A stretch of DNA of 64,000 nt from DASSFG01 sp035547915. GTDB lineage: Bacteria > Planctomycetota > Planctomycetia > Pirellulales > JAICIG01. Both the position numbers and the translations under genes were made by a program. The stretch is from contig DASZTS010000145.1 in NCBI GenBank assembly GCA_035547915.1, forward strand, positions 1 through 64,000, read 5' to 3'. The notes below the pieces were generated by a model. That model saw only the letters and a program-made list of their open reading frames with translations. It was not told the origin of the DNA and ran no database searches. Below, in pieces: positions 28,057 to 37,839 of this stretch (the first letter of the stretch is position 1; each line of letters begins with the position of its first letter).

Positions 28057-28698
28057 ATGCGACTGGCCGCCTTGACCTTGCTGACACTATCGATACTGGG
28101 CGGCTGCCCGCTGGCCGCGTTCGGACAATTCTTCGGTATGCCCTATGGGGGCTACTACGCTTCGACGGCCGGTGAAGGGTATGCCATCGGCATGGCCGAC
28201 ATGGTGCGATCGGCGGGCATGGCCACGCTCATGACGTCCAAGGCCGCCGGCAATGTCGAAGATGCCCGTTCGAAGTACATCGACAACGTGATGAAGTCTA
28301 CGCAGGCTTACATCGATCGCGAGCGGATGCTTCAGTCCTACCAGGACTCGTTGCGTAGACCGCCCCCCACATCGGAGCAACTCTATCGTATGGCTCAGAT
28401 TGGCTTGCCACAGGCACTCTCCGCCAGCCAACTCGACCCGGTGAGCGGCAAGATCGCCTGGCCCGTGGTGCTGCGTGACGACGCTTTCGAATCGTATCGT
28501 CAGACGGCCCAAGAGTTTTTTCAGGAGGCCACGGCGAAGCCCGAGACGTTCAGCTACGACTCTTACAATCAATTTCAACAAGCCAGCAGCGACTGTCTTG
28601 GCGAGTTGAAAGCCCGGATCAAAGACTACCGTCCCAACGATTACATCCAGGCCAAGAAATTCATCGAGAGCCTCACTTACGCGGCTCAACACATGTAA
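28057..28698 (+). CDS. Secreted hypothetical protein (213 aa)
   Basis: The ATG at 28057 gives a signal sequence with a lipobox-like LSILGGC near residue 16; the longer frame from 27985 would bury it. The 213-residue product then has YGGYYASTAGEGYAIGMADM and a helical region (YIDNVMKSTQAYIDRERMLQSY). A C-terminal region (EFFQEATAKPETFSYDSYNQ) follows. The pattern, a short Gly/Tyr start then helices, recurs in planctomycete periplasmic proteins of unknown role. It is followed 17 bp later by the HEAT-repeat gene, probably in one operon. Confidence 0.72.
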   Translation: MRLAALTLLTLSILGGCPLAAFGQFFGMPYGGYYASTAGEGYAIGMADMVRSAGMATLMTSKAAGNVEDARSKYIDNVMKSTQAYIDRERMLQSYQDSLRRPPPTSEQLYRMAQIGLPQALSASQLDPVSGKIAWPVVLRDDAFESYRQTAQEFFQEATAKPETFSYDSYNQFQQASSDCLGELKARIKDYRPNDYIQAKKFIESLTYAAQHM

Positions 28699-28715
28699 GA
28701 AGTGAGGAAGCATCG

Positions 28716-30383
28716 ATGACGCAACACCCTATGAGAACGTTGATTACTGCTCTGATCTTGGCCCCTTTGCTATCGCCGGCGCTGGCTCGTGCGGCGGACG
28801 ACGCGGCATCACTTGCCAAGAAACTGGCTAGCACCAGCGCCGAAGAGCGTTCGGAAGCAGCCGAAGGGTTGGCAGACCTTGGTCCCAAGGCGAAATCGGC
28901 CGTGCCCAATCTGGTCAAGGCCCTGGCAGACGATGATGCCGACGTGCGTGGCCATGCGGCGCATGCCTTGGGCCAGATCGGCGACAAGCGCGCGGCAGTG
29001 GTGGACGGATTGTTCGGGCTCGTAGGCGATCGAGAATCGCTCGTGCGCCGTGCCGCCTTGCGAGCGCTGCGCAGTCTGCACCTGCCGCACGCGGTGATCA
29101 TGCCCAAGATGGTGCAAACGCTCAAGAAGGCCGAGCCGGCCGATGCGGCCGCGGCATTGGCAACCATCGCCGAGGGAGGCGCCGAGGCGGTGCCTTTCCT
29201 CATGGAGTGTCTGGATGACAAAGAGGCTGCCTACTGGGCCTGCTTGGCACTCGCCGACATCGGTCCGGCGGCAAAGAAAGCCGTGCCGCATTTGGCCAAG
29301 CTCGAACAGAGCGAAGAACCTAGCGTGCGATTGCAGGCGCTGGTGACCTTGGGCCAAATCGGTCCCGATGCCAAGTCGGCGGTGAACGTCATCGTGAAGG
29401 CGCTCGATAGCGACAAGGTCGACGGCGTGCGCTACGCCGCAGCCTATGCCCTCGGGCAGATCGGCGCAAGCGATAAGCAGAGCCGAGCCGGATTGACAAA
29501 GGCGATGGAAGGCGACGACGCCTTTCTGCAAGTCGTCTCCGCATGGGCCCTGGCCCGCGTGGCCAAAGACGACACGCAGATACAAGATCAGGCCACCAAG
29601 GTGATCGTGGAAGGTCTGAAATCGGAGAAGGTTGACGTGCGTCGGGCCGCCGCCCGTGCTCTGGCGGAAGTCAATCCGCCGCCCGATGTGGTAGCTCCGG
29701 TGCTCATCAAGGCCGTCCAAGACGACGACCAGTCGGTCATCAACAACGCTATCGACGCTCTGGCTTCGCTCGGGCCCAAAATCGTGCCGCGCCTTACGAA
29801 CAATGGCCTGAAGAACAAGGACCTGCGGCTGTATGCCGTGCGGATCTTGGCACAGATCGGGCCGGAAGCCAAGGACGCGGCGCCCGCGCTGGCCGAAACG
29901 CTTGAGGACGCCGAAGGAGAATACCGCCGGGAAGCACAATTCGTGCTCGGCCTGTTCGGCGCGGACTCGGCTCCGGCCGTTCCCGAATTGATCAAGTCGC
30001 TCGGCAGCGACGACGAAGGCATACGCAAGAGCGCCATCTACGCACTCGGCAAGATCGGCCCGGCCGCCAAGGCAGCCTCGGACGATCTGCGAAAGTTGCT
30101 GGCCGATGACGACGAGTTCACCAGCTTTGCCGCGACTTGGGCATTGGTGCGGATCGATCCGACGGACTCGAAGCTCGCAAAGTCTGCTGTGCCGGCGCTC
30201 ATCAAGGGCTTGTCGGACGAACGCCCGCTGGTGCGAGCGGAATCGGCGGCCACGCTGGGCGAGTTGGGATCGGCGGCCAAGTCGGCCTTGCCGGAGTTGA
30301 AGAAGGCGGCTGCCGACACCGATCCCAATGTGAGCGCTGCGGCTAAGCATGCCGTGGAACGAGTCAGCGGCGGCAAGGGCTAG
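28716..30383 (+). CDS. Secreted HEAT-repeat protein
   Basis: The 555-residue product has a signal peptide (about residues 1-26, TALILAPLLSPALARAADDA). About twelve HEAT/PBS-type repeats of 35-40 residues follow. They recur as AVPNLVKALADDDADVRGHA, AAYALGQIG and SAVPALIKGLSDERPLVRAE, each with an LG.IG or LG.LG turn. Such solenoids bind partner proteins and have no catalytic role. The family is abundant in planctomycete envelopes. It follows the preceding secreted protein by 17 bp with a GTGAGGAAG ribosome site. The high internal repetition is real, as the repeats vary in sequence. Confidence 0.9.
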   Translation: MTQHPMRTLITALILAPLLSPALARAADDAASLAKKLASTSAEERSEAAEGLADLGPKAKSAVPNLVKALADDDADVRGHAAHALGQIGDKRAAVVDGLFGLVGDRESLVRRAALRALRSLHLPHAVIMPKMVQTLKKAEPADAAAALATIAEGGAEAVPFLMECLDDKEAAYWACLALADIGPAAKKAVPHLAKLEQSEEPSVRLQALVTLGQIGPDAKSAVNVIVKALDSDKVDGVRYAAAYALGQIGASDKQSRAGLTKAMEGDDAFLQVVSAWALARVAKDDTQIQDQATKVIVEGLKSEKVDVRRAAARALAEVNPPPDVVAPVLIKAVQDDDQSVINNAIDALASLGPKIVPRLTNNGLKNKDLRLYAVRILAQIGPEAKDAAPALAETLEDAEGEYRREAQFVLGLFGADSAPAVPELIKSLGSDDEGIRKSAIYALGKIGPAAKAASDDLRKLLADDDEFTSFAATWALVRIDPTDSKLAKSAVPALIKGLSDERPLVRAESAATLGELGSAAKSALPELKKAAADTDPNVSAAAKHAVERVSGGKG

Positions 30384-30422
30384 TGGACGAAAGGCAGCCC
30401 ACGATTCTGCCGGGCCGGCGAG

Positions 30423-30528
30423 GCTCTAGCAGTTTGGAGCAACTGGCAAAACCGGATCGAGCTCCAAAGAAGTCGGCGTTCACAGCCGATCGTTTGGCCA
30501 CGGCGCTACGGCTTCCTAGCCCTGACAG
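30423..30528. repeat. Palindromic intergenic repeat, copy 2 (diverged)
   Basis: This element matches copy 1 at 24357-24466 in order and spacing. GGCAAAACCGGAT is followed by GCTCCA, then TCGGCGTTCACAGCCGA (inner hairpin), GGCCACGGCGCT, CGGCTTCC and CTGACAG. Its outer palindrome has decayed. It lies between two convergent genes (stops at 30383 and 30535), a common place for such elements. Confidence 0.6.
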
Positions 30529-30534
30529 ACGTTT

Positions 30535-30894
30535 TTAGCTTTTGCCGCTTTCGATCATGGCGGAATGAATCAACCGGAGGGCACGCTCGGGTATGGGTGC
30601 CCAGGCGCGCAGTGCCTCGACGATCTCGAGTGCGCCGTAATTCACGAGCCGCAACGGCTCCACGTCGAGCGGTTCTTCCTCGGGGTGCGCCTTGTTCCAT
30701 TCCAGCGTCGTCGCGATCCAGGTCGACGCGTCGTTTGCCATTTGGCAGTAATGGGCGATCATTCGCCGTCGCAGCACAACCGGAAAGCGGAGCTTGCAAC
30801 GCAGCGTACAAAAGATGCTGTCCGCGGAGATAATTCCCACCCTGCCGCAGATGGGCCGGCCACACTGTTCGCAGTGCCTGCCCTGGCGGTTCAT
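30535..30894 (-). CDS. Zinc-finger-like hypothetical protein (119 aa)
   Basis: The 119-residue product begins MNRQGRHCEQCGRPICG and has a second pair at FCTLRCKLRF. That spacing suits a small zinc ribbon, as in MYND/TRASH-like or HypA-like fingers. The rest is helical (IATTLEWNKAHPEEEPLDVE, LVNYGALEIVEALRAW). Its start overlaps the stop of the PPC-domain gene (ATGA), so it is the fourth member of that coupled operon. I cannot assign a function. A cytoplasmic zinc protein in an operon of secreted proteins is unusual. Confidence 0.72.
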   Translation of the reverse strand: MNRQGRHCEQCGRPICGRVGIISADSIFCTLRCKLRFPVVLRRRMIAHYCQMANDASTWIATTLEWNKAHPEEEPLDVEPLRLVNYGALEIVEALRAWAPIPERALRLIHSAMIESGKS

Positions 30895-33251
30895 GGGGTC
30901 ACGGCACCGCTCACGAGATCGAGCGCCGTTTCGGCCACGACGGGCCGATCGTCGCGCTCGATGATAGCACGGATCTTCGCCGGCATATTCAACGGGCCGA
31001 ATTCAGGACCGCAGCAAATCTTCAAAACTCCCTCGTCGCCGTCGCCTGGCACGATCACCGGTTCGGCGGAGATTCCCCGCACGTGCGGCGGCAAGACCAG
31101 TTCGAGCTTGGCCGGCTGCCGTTGGGCAACACCGCGCGCGATCCGCACGCGAAGCTCCGCCTGAGTGTTTGGCAAGCAAGCCAAGGAAGTGCGGCTCGCC
31201 TGGACGCTCATTTCGCCGGGACCGACGAGTGCGACGATCTGCTCGTTCTGATTCTGCGACGTGAAACTGACTGTATGCTGACTGCCGTCGCTATCGACCA
31301 CGACCCCCACGGCCATCACCACCGATCGGCTCGTGCGGCCCAGTTCCATCCAAGGAGGTAGAAACACCGGATAGTCACACTCCGAGGCACCGGCCGGCAC
31401 CGTGACCAGCGGCCCTGTTACTCCCTGCAAGTGCCTCGCCTGGCGGTCTGCGAGTCGCACCGTCAGAGGCCCGTCGTAGGTAAAACGCCGCAGGCTGTAG
31501 TGCCGCTTCAGCGTGGTGCCGCGCGGAGCGAAGGCGAGGTCATACTGCCCCTGCACTTCGAAGGGCGTGGGCATCGACACCGCCAGGAGCACACTGTCGA
31601 CGGGCGCTTCGCCCACTCGCGTGGGAAGCGTCGCCACATGCGCCACCTGGCGATCACCGATCGTGGCCAAGCCCCTCACGGTGAGACGCGTGGCTCCGAT
31701 TTTCGAGCCCCCGGCGAACGGGATTTCGACCTGCGATTGATTCGCGGCGATCTGTACCGATTGTGTCGTCACACCGACCGGCAATCCTTCGACCGCCAGA
31801 TCGATCGCACCGCCGAAGTTCCCCGTTCGCTCCGCCGTGACACGCACTTTGGCTTGTCCCCCGCGATAGAGGGTCACCGCGTCGCTGGACAACGTTAGTC
31901 GGAAATCGCCTTCGCCGGGCGGCGCGATGCGCAATCGGTATGCAAATGCGGGACCACCCCGCGACGCAAACCGATCGGTGAGGCACACAAAATAACATCC
32001 GTCCTCCGGGGCCGTGAATCGAACCCGTACATCGCTCCGGCTCGCGGGTGACTCCTCGCCCCGTGCCAATTCTTTGCCATCCGCGCCTTCGACGACGAGT
32101 ATCGCGGCGAGCGGCGAACCGAGACGAGCCGCACTGACGGTCAGATCGAACGCCTCACCACGCCGGGCCTGAAACGCCCACACGTCACGGTCGCCCGCCG
32201 CGGCAATTCGGCCGTTGCACATCGCGGGCGGAGAGACGGTGGTGGCCTCGCGGGTCGCGCCGTTCGGTTCGACCTCGAGCGATTCGGGGAGATCGTCGGT
32301 TTCCAACCCAATGGGGTTCGACAACCCGCCGACCAGCGGCAGCCGTGCCACGTGCCATTCCTCGGCATCGGTCGGAATCGCCATCTCGACCGGCGCGGCG
32401 GGTAGCGCCTGGCCCACAACTTCCAACTGGACGGTACTGCCGCGCCGGCCTCCCAAGGGAAAGACCCGCTCGACGAATGGCCCGCTGGTCAACGTCAGCC
32501 GATAGACGTAGTGCTGCAAGCCGCCGAAATTGACGTCGTGGATTCGCAAGCGGTAGTTGCCATCGGCCGGGATTACGGCGTGCAAGCATGGATCACCTTC
32601 GAGCGATCCGACGTCTTCGGCCAGCGGGCGGCCGGCCGCATTGTAGAGCACGAGTCGTGCCTCCAGCGGCAAGCCGAGTCGGGCGGACATCACTTCGGCG
32701 CGAATCGTTTCGCCCTGCTTCGCAGTGAACGTCCAGTCGTCGACGTCCTCGCGCGGAAAGATCCGACCGTTTATGGTCACCGGCAGGCTGACCGCGACGG
32801 GCACGGGTGCACCGTCGATTTCTTCTTCGATCATCTCCGGTAGCTCACCGACCACAAACTTCATGCTCGGCGTGGCACCCTGCGACGTTGCCACGCGCCA
32901 AGCGCGGACTCCAAGTGAGGCGTCGACAGCGATATCGACGTGCCCTGCGTAGTCCTTGGGGTAGTCTTCCTTCTGCTGACTGGCAGCCAACGGTAACAGC
33001 GGGCCTTCGAACCAGACCGTGTTCGTTGGCGCGATGCGGGCCACCGGGACAACCCCCGGCCCGAGCATCTCGAAGTCGGCGCCCTCGTGCAGGTACAAAC
33101 CTCCCACACGGAACTCGACGTGCGTTCCACGCTGACCGCCGGCCGGAAAGATGTATGAGATCGCCGGCTCATCGGCCAGGCCCACGGTCCACGGCACGAT
33201 GCCAAGAGACAGGAGGGCGGCAGCCGCAGAGATGAGATTGGCCGGTCTCAT
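30891..33251 (-). CDS. Secreted PPC/beta-sandwich domain protein of planctomycete operon
   Basis: The 786-residue product has a signal peptide, then an opening ISYIFPAGGQRGTHVEFRVG as seen in planctomycete 'pre-peptidase C-terminal domain' proteins. PPC-like repeats include DVDDWTFTAKQGETIRAEVM near 165 and RDVWAFQARRGEAFDLTVSA near 365. Immunoglobulin-like segments fill the C-terminus. It overlaps both neighbours by 4 bp, in the order DUF1549/1553, DUF1501, PPC. That gene set is typically encoded together in planctomycetes. A role in envelope polymer binding is inferred, with no catalytic residues seen. Confidence 0.85.
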   Translation of the reverse strand: MRPANLISAAAALLSLGIVPWTVGLADEPAISYIFPAGGQRGTHVEFRVGGLYLHEGADFEMLGPGVVPVARIAPTNTVWFEGPLLPLAASQQKEDYPKDYAGHVDIAVDASLGVRAWRVATSQGATPSMKFVVGELPEMIEEEIDGAPVPVAVSLPVTINGRIFPREDVDDWTFTAKQGETIRAEVMSARLGLPLEARLVLYNAAGRPLAEDVGSLEGDPCLHAVIPADGNYRLRIHDVNFGGLQHYVYRLTLTSGPFVERVFPLGGRRGSTVQLEVVGQALPAAPVEMAIPTDAEEWHVARLPLVGGLSNPIGLETDDLPESLEVEPNGATREATTVSPPAMCNGRIAAAGDRDVWAFQARRGEAFDLTVSAARLGSPLAAILVVEGADGKELARGEESPASRSDVRVRFTAPEDGCYFVCLTDRFASRGGPAFAYRLRIAPPGEGDFRLTLSSDAVTLYRGGQAKVRVTAERTGNFGGAIDLAVEGLPVGVTTQSVQIAANQSQVEIPFAGGSKIGATRLTVRGLATIGDRQVAHVATLPTRVGEAPVDSVLLAVSMPTPFEVQGQYDLAFAPRGTTLKRHYSLRRFTYDGPLTVRLADRQARHLQGVTGPLVTVPAGASECDYPVFLPPWMELGRTSRSVVMAVGVVVDSDGSQHTVSFTSQNQNEQIVALVGPGEMSVQASRTSLACLPNTQAELRVRIARGVAQRQPAKLELVLPPHVRGISAEPVIVPGDGDEGVLKICCGPEFGPLNMPAKIRAIIERDDRPVVAETALDLVSGAVTP

Positions 33252-34606
33252 AACAACTCGCGGATCAGACGCCCCTGATTGGCCACCTTCACCGGCCTGC
33301 CCTCCGGCGTGTGGAATTCGTCGTCAGGATCAATGCCCAACAAATGATACATCGTCGCGGCGAGGTCTTCCGGACCATACGGATTGTCGGCCGGCTTCTC
33401 CGCCCGCGCGTCCGATCGGCCGACGACGACACCTCCGCGCAATCCGCCGCCTCCGAGCGCTACGGTGAATGAAGGCCCCCAGTGATCGCGTCCCGCATTT
33501 CGATTGATCCGCGGCGTACGGCCGAACTCGCCTGTGACGACGACAAGCGTCGTCTCCAACAGTCCATGTTCTGCCAGGTCTGCGAACAGGGCCGACAAGG
33601 CACTGTCGAGATACGGCAACAACTCTTTCTTGAGCATGGCAAAGTTGTTGTCGTGCGTGTCCCAGTTGGTGTGTTCGACGGTGACGCAACGCACGCCCGC
33701 TTGGACGAGTCGTCGGGCCATCAAGCACGATTGACCCAACGTATGACGCCCATAGGCGTCACGCACGGCGTCCGGCTCGGCATGGATGTCGAACGCCCTC
33801 TTCGCTTCGGGTGACGTCATCAACGCAAAGGCCCGTCGCCGAAAGGCCTCTGTGGTGGCGGCTCGCTGGTTGGCCTCGGCCTCGGCCGAACGCTGATAAC
33901 GGTCGACGTGGGCGAGAAGGTCGCGCCGGCTGCCGAGGCGGCGACTATCGAGCGTGAGCGGCGGCAGCAGGTCGGGCACTTCGAATCCGGGCGCCGCTGG
34001 ATCGGCCTCGATGACGAACGGCTCGGCCGCCGGACCGAGGTATGCGGCGCCGCCGCTTTCGTGCATCCGCGGCACGCACACATAGGCCGGCACGCCGCCT
34101 CGTGGACCGAGCGAGCGGGCCACGATCGCGCCGTGCGACGGGCGCTGGTTGTTCGGCCGCATCGTCGGGTTGAAGCCGGCTACCGGATGATAGCCGGTGA
34201 GCATGTAATGATCGGCTTCGCCGTGATTCGAGTTGCGGTGCCCGAACGAGCGAATCAGCGAAAACTTGTCGAGTTGCCGCGCGAGACGCGGCAAGTGTTC
34301 GCCCACCAGGATGCCCGGCACATTCGTGGAAATCGGATTGAATTCACCACGAAATTCGGCCGGCGCGTCGGGCTTCAGATCGAAGGTGTCGATCGTGCTC
34401 AAGCCGCCCTTCAAATACACGATCAGCAGCGAAACCCCGTCGCGGTCGCGCCGTTGCTCATCGGCACGTAGCATCGAGGGGAGCGTAACGCCGGTGCCGA
34501 ACAACCCCGCGCAGCCGATGCGCAGCAGGTCGCGGCGAGGGAGACCGTCGCAGTAGCCGAGGGATCGCGCGGACATCGGGCACCCTTTTCGTACGTCACT
34601 CGTCAA
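33248..34606 (-). CDS. DUF1501 secreted protein
   Basis: The 452-residue product has a twin-arginine type leader (LPRRDLLRIGCAGLFGTGV); the frame begins at 34606 and a second ATG at 34576 is possible. The DUF1501 body shows YLKGGLSTIDTFDLKPDAP, GHRNSNHGEADHYMLTGYHP and VVVTGEFGRTPRINRNAGRD. This is the alkaline-phosphatase/sulfatase-like fold of DUF1501 (COG4102). GRDHWGPSFTVALGGGG gives further conserved residues. It overlaps both the upstream DUF1549/1553 gene and the downstream PPC gene by 4 bp. The substrate is unknown; families of this kind are suspected sulfoesterases. Confidence 0.92.
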   Translation of the reverse strand: MTSDVRKGCPMSARSLGYCDGLPRRDLLRIGCAGLFGTGVTLPSMLRADEQRRDRDGVSLLIVYLKGGLSTIDTFDLKPDAPAEFRGEFNPISTNVPGILVGEHLPRLARQLDKFSLIRSFGHRNSNHGEADHYMLTGYHPVAGFNPTMRPNNQRPSHGAIVARSLGPRGGVPAYVCVPRMHESGGAAYLGPAAEPFVIEADPAAPGFEVPDLLPPLTLDSRRLGSRRDLLAHVDRYQRSAEAEANQRAATTEAFRRRAFALMTSPEAKRAFDIHAEPDAVRDAYGRHTLGQSCLMARRLVQAGVRCVTVEHTNWDTHDNNFAMLKKELLPYLDSALSALFADLAEHGLLETTLVVVTGEFGRTPRINRNAGRDHWGPSFTVALGGGGLRGGVVVGRSDARAEKPADNPYGPEDLAATMYHLLGIDPDDEFHTPEGRPVKVANQGRLIRELL

Positions 34607-37041
34607 TGATTAAACACGAATTCCAACGAATTCAACATGCTCCAAGCCAGATCCTCGGCAGCTTGGCGGCGGTCGCTCGCACCCACCACGTGCTCAATGC
34701 CGAGTTGGCGCTCCTCCGGCTCCGGAAAGCGGCTGAAAAAGGTCAGATAGAGCTCGTCGACCAATTCACTGGCGTCGGCATTTTGGGCTACCAAACGTTT
34801 GATGCGTCCCGATTCATGGGCGAGTTTCTCCTCGATCCGCGGCGAATTGAGGAAATGCAGCACCTGGGCCACGCTCGCCTCGGTGTTGCGTTCGCACTCG
34901 CACGGTGTCTGCCGCACCGGACGGCCGAACAGTTTTAGAAAGTAATGCGAGACGCCGCTGTCCCAGAGTTGCACCGCGCGATACCCCTCGGGCACTCCCG
35001 CGAATTTCTCGTCGACACCCGTGGTCTGACAGACTGCATCGAGCAGCACTTCTGCCGAGAGCGGCTTGAGCAGAGCGCGAGAATAGTTTTGCTCATCCCG
35101 CTCGTTGGTTTCATTCGGCCGACTGGAGAGTTGATAGACGCGCGACGCGGTAATGGCGCGGATCAGTGCTCGCAGGTCGAACTGGTGATCGGCCAAGTGC
35201 TGGGCCAAAGCGTCCAGCAGTTCGGGGTTGCTGGGCGGATTGGTGGCCCGCATGTCGTCCACCGGTTCGACCAGCCCCCGGCCCAGGAAGTGCGCCCACA
35301 CGCGGTTGGCCAGATTGCGGGCGAACCACGGATTCTCCGGCGACGTGAGCCAGGCCGCCAGCGTGCCCCGCCGGTCGCCCGTTGATGGTTCGGTGGTCGG
35401 CGCACCGAGTGGGTGGGCCTCTACGATCTCTCCCGTGCGCGGATGCTTGGTCTCGGCCGCAGCCGCGGCGATGAGCATTTCGCCGTGCGCGGACGGCCGC
35501 CGCGAAAGCGGCGCAAAGAAATCGACCATGCCATAGTAGTCGGACTGACTCCAGCGATCGTAGGGGTGATGGTGGCACTCGGCACAGGAGATGCGCACGC
35601 CCAAGAACACCTGCGACAGGGTGCTCGCCATATCGCCCGGCTTCTGCACCACCTTATAAAAATTGCCGGGCGGCGATTCGGCGAGCGGTCCTTCCGCGGT
35701 CAGCAATTCTCTGGCGAACCGATCAAGCGGTTTGTTCGCCGCCAGGCTCTCGCGAATCCAACGATAATACGAGTACGCACCTTTGTGGCCCAGCGCGATC
35801 CGATCGACTCGCAACAGGTCGGACCACTTCAGCGCCCAAAAATCGGCAAACTCAGGGCGAACGAGCAACTCTTCGACGAGCCGCTGGCGATGGTCGTCGC
35901 GGGTGTCGGCCAAGAAGCGTCTCGCTTCCTCGGCCGTCGGCAGCGTGCCGATCGTGTCGAGATAGACCCGTCTCAAGAAAGTCGCGTCGTCGGCAGGCGA
36001 CGAGGGAGCGAGGTTGAGCTTCTCCAGCTTGGCCGCCACATGACGGTCGATGAAGCTGGATTCGACGACCTGCTCGATTTTCACCCTCGGTCCGGGGCGT
36101 GGAATGAGAGCCTGAAAGAGATCGACTTGGCCCATGAATCCGGCCATGACGGCCACCTGGCCGGGCGTTTCGGCCGCAGTGACTAGGCCCGACTCGTCAA
36201 CGGTCGCCAAGGACTCGTTGTTGGACTGGAAGCGGGCCAGGCTCGTCACGTCGACCTCGCGGCCATCGCTGTAGCGAGCCAGCACGCGAAGCTGCTGAGT
36301 GGCCCGAAAATCGAGCAACCGTTCGCGGGGAGCGAGCGCGATGCCGATGACGTACGGATCGGCGGCATCGCCAAATCGTAACCCGTCGGCGATCCACTCG
36401 CGGATGATGCGGTATTCGCGCGAGAGCGGGTCGATGCGGATCCCACCACCGTGGGGAGCTCGGCCCGATGCTTTGCGCAAGAGCAGGCTTTGATCGGCGG
36501 CGGCGGGAAACACTCTGCGGCCGCGATCTTCCATGGCGAGCGCCCGGTAGTCGGCCGCCGGATCGAAACCGAACACGGAGAGCTTGAAGCCGTTCTGCCC
36601 CTCGGCCTTACCATGACAGCCGGATGAATTACATCCGAACCGATTCAGCAGCGGCACGATATCGCCGGCAAAATTGTACTGAATGGGCCGGCCGGTACCG
36701 GACACAGTACAGTGCACAACCGCGGTTTGCCCGCAGGCGGTAATTTCAATATCCGCCGCGCCGTCATTACGGGCGAAAAGAACTCCCTCCGGCGATACTT
36801 CGACGACCGTGGGCGACGATGATCGGTAACGCGACTCCCGCGTGAGATCGATGGTTCGGCCGTCGGCCCGCTGACCGTCGACCAACACGTTAAACCGGGC
36901 ATCCCGACCCGACAGCGTAACTTGGGAAGGTTCGACCGCGAGCCGCAGAGCGTCGGATTGCTCTAAGTCATTGCTGGCATTGGCGATGGCAACTACTGCC
37001 AACCAAGTCAGACAGCCGGCGTTAAGGCGGGCGAGCAGCAC
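34603..37041 (-). CDS. DUF1549/DUF1553 secreted protein with Ig-like and haem motifs
   Basis: The 812-residue product has a signal peptide and BIG2-like domains near residues 35-115 and 250-320 (ITACGQTAVVHCTVSG). The motif CNSSGCHGKAEGQNGFKLSV follows the first of these and is a Cys-x3-Cys-His motif like a cytochrome site. DUF1549 lies near 350-540 with CAECHHHPYDRWSQSDYYG near 515, and DUF1553 follows to the end. It is first of the coupled operon 37041 to 30535 and starts with a good leader. These proteins occur in tens of copies in planctomycete genomes, paired with DUF1501. The biochemical role is unproven. Confidence 0.93.
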   Translation of the reverse strand: MLLARLNAGCLTWLAVVAIANASNDLEQSDALRLAVEPSQVTLSGRDARFNVLVDGQRADGRTIDLTRESRYRSSSPTVVEVSPEGVLFARNDGAADIEITACGQTAVVHCTVSGTGRPIQYNFAGDIVPLLNRFGCNSSGCHGKAEGQNGFKLSVFGFDPAADYRALAMEDRGRRVFPAAADQSLLLRKASGRAPHGGGIRIDPLSREYRIIREWIADGLRFGDAADPYVIGIALAPRERLLDFRATQQLRVLARYSDGREVDVTSLARFQSNNESLATVDESGLVTAAETPGQVAVMAGFMGQVDLFQALIPRPGPRVKIEQVVESSFIDRHVAAKLEKLNLAPSSPADDATFLRRVYLDTIGTLPTAEEARRFLADTRDDHRQRLVEELLVRPEFADFWALKWSDLLRVDRIALGHKGAYSYYRWIRESLAANKPLDRFARELLTAEGPLAESPPGNFYKVVQKPGDMASTLSQVFLGVRISCAECHHHPYDRWSQSDYYGMVDFFAPLSRRPSAHGEMLIAAAAAETKHPRTGEIVEAHPLGAPTTEPSTGDRRGTLAAWLTSPENPWFARNLANRVWAHFLGRGLVEPVDDMRATNPPSNPELLDALAQHLADHQFDLRALIRAITASRVYQLSSRPNETNERDEQNYSRALLKPLSAEVLLDAVCQTTGVDEKFAGVPEGYRAVQLWDSGVSHYFLKLFGRPVRQTPCECERNTEASVAQVLHFLNSPRIEEKLAHESGRIKRLVAQNADASELVDELYLTFFSRFPEPEERQLGIEHVVGASDRRQAAEDLAWSMLNSLEFVFNH

Positions 37042-37216
37042 GGATCACTCCGGGCATGGCGGGATTTCAGGGCGACCAACAACCCCTGTGTCAGCCGCTC
37101 TTAGGCGGTTTCAAGGTATAAATATAAACAGTCGTCGATAGGTTCGCCAACGCCTCTGGATGCCCTGGAGGAGTCGTCTGGAGTTTATGGGGTGGCGCGT
37201 TAGAATAGTGGCCCGA

Positions 37217-37465
37217 ATGACAAAGGACTTTCCTATGCAACCCAACGCACTCGTTGAAGTTTGGCAAGCGGACGATGAGGGGATCGGGCAGATCCAATTC
37301 GGCTGCGACAGCAACCAGTGGCAATGCCACGCCTGGATGTTCGCGCCGGCGAACTCCGAAGCGACCCTCGAGCGAATCGCGGCGGAGATTTCGCAGCAGC
37401 TCGCCGCAGGACGCGAAGAGGGCAATGTGGGCGCCTTCACCTGGCAACACGTGCTCTCGGCTTGA
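37217..37465 (+). CDS. Small hypothetical protein (82 aa)
   Basis: The ATG at 37217 (MTKDFPMQPNALVEVWQADD) begins an 82-residue product; another ATG lies six codons on. It has a beta-rich start (EVWQADDEGIGQIQFG) and a helical end (ATLERIAAEISQQLAAGREE). The hybrid looks like a folded protein more than the Cys/Arg-rich frame on the opposite strand (37091-37633). It is isolated: the neighbours are a divergent operon and a 374-bp gap. The evidence is modest and no family is recognised. Confidence 0.5.
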   Translation: MTKDFPMQPNALVEVWQADDEGIGQIQFGCDSNQWQCHAWMFAPANSEATLERIAAEISQQLAAGREEGNVGAFTWQHVLSA

Positions 37466-37839
37466 TCCCACAAACGTCGTGCACGACTTGAAACCTTCGG
37501 GGCTACTGCTGGCGTGCGCGACGGCCAGCATCGGGTAACTCTCGGTTTCTCGGACGAACTCTTTCGTCTGACGAGCAGCCGGCCCGAGGATTCCGCGAAC
37601 GCGTGATTGCGGGTTCGTTCCGAACACCGGCACTGTTCCGTCACCGCTGCGCCAGGTTCGCAGAATCTCCGCCGCGATGCCGTGCGCACCGGATGCAGCA
37701 GTCGGCGGGGCCTGCTATTATGGAACCGAAGCTTGCTAACCTTGCATTTAGAATCTACCTGGGATTTGCCTGGTCTGCGGGACCGTTGAGGTCGCAAAAC
37801 CGGTTTGCGGATAGGCGCTGAGCACGACACACACGCGAT
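37466..37839. other. Non-coding gap, nothing recognised
   Basis: These 374 bp lie between the small gene and the DUF3467 gene. Frames on both strands are short and Cys/Arg-rich, typical of chance translation in GC-rich DNA. No hairpin with a U-tract, RNA gene or clear promoter was found. The DUF3467 gene's promoter must lie near the right end. Confidence 0.4.

Noticed and set aside
37091..37633. 180-aa leftward ORF opposite the small gene at 37217
   Set aside because: Its translation is Cys/Pro/Arg-rich without domain character, as expected for antisense frames in GC-rich DNA.
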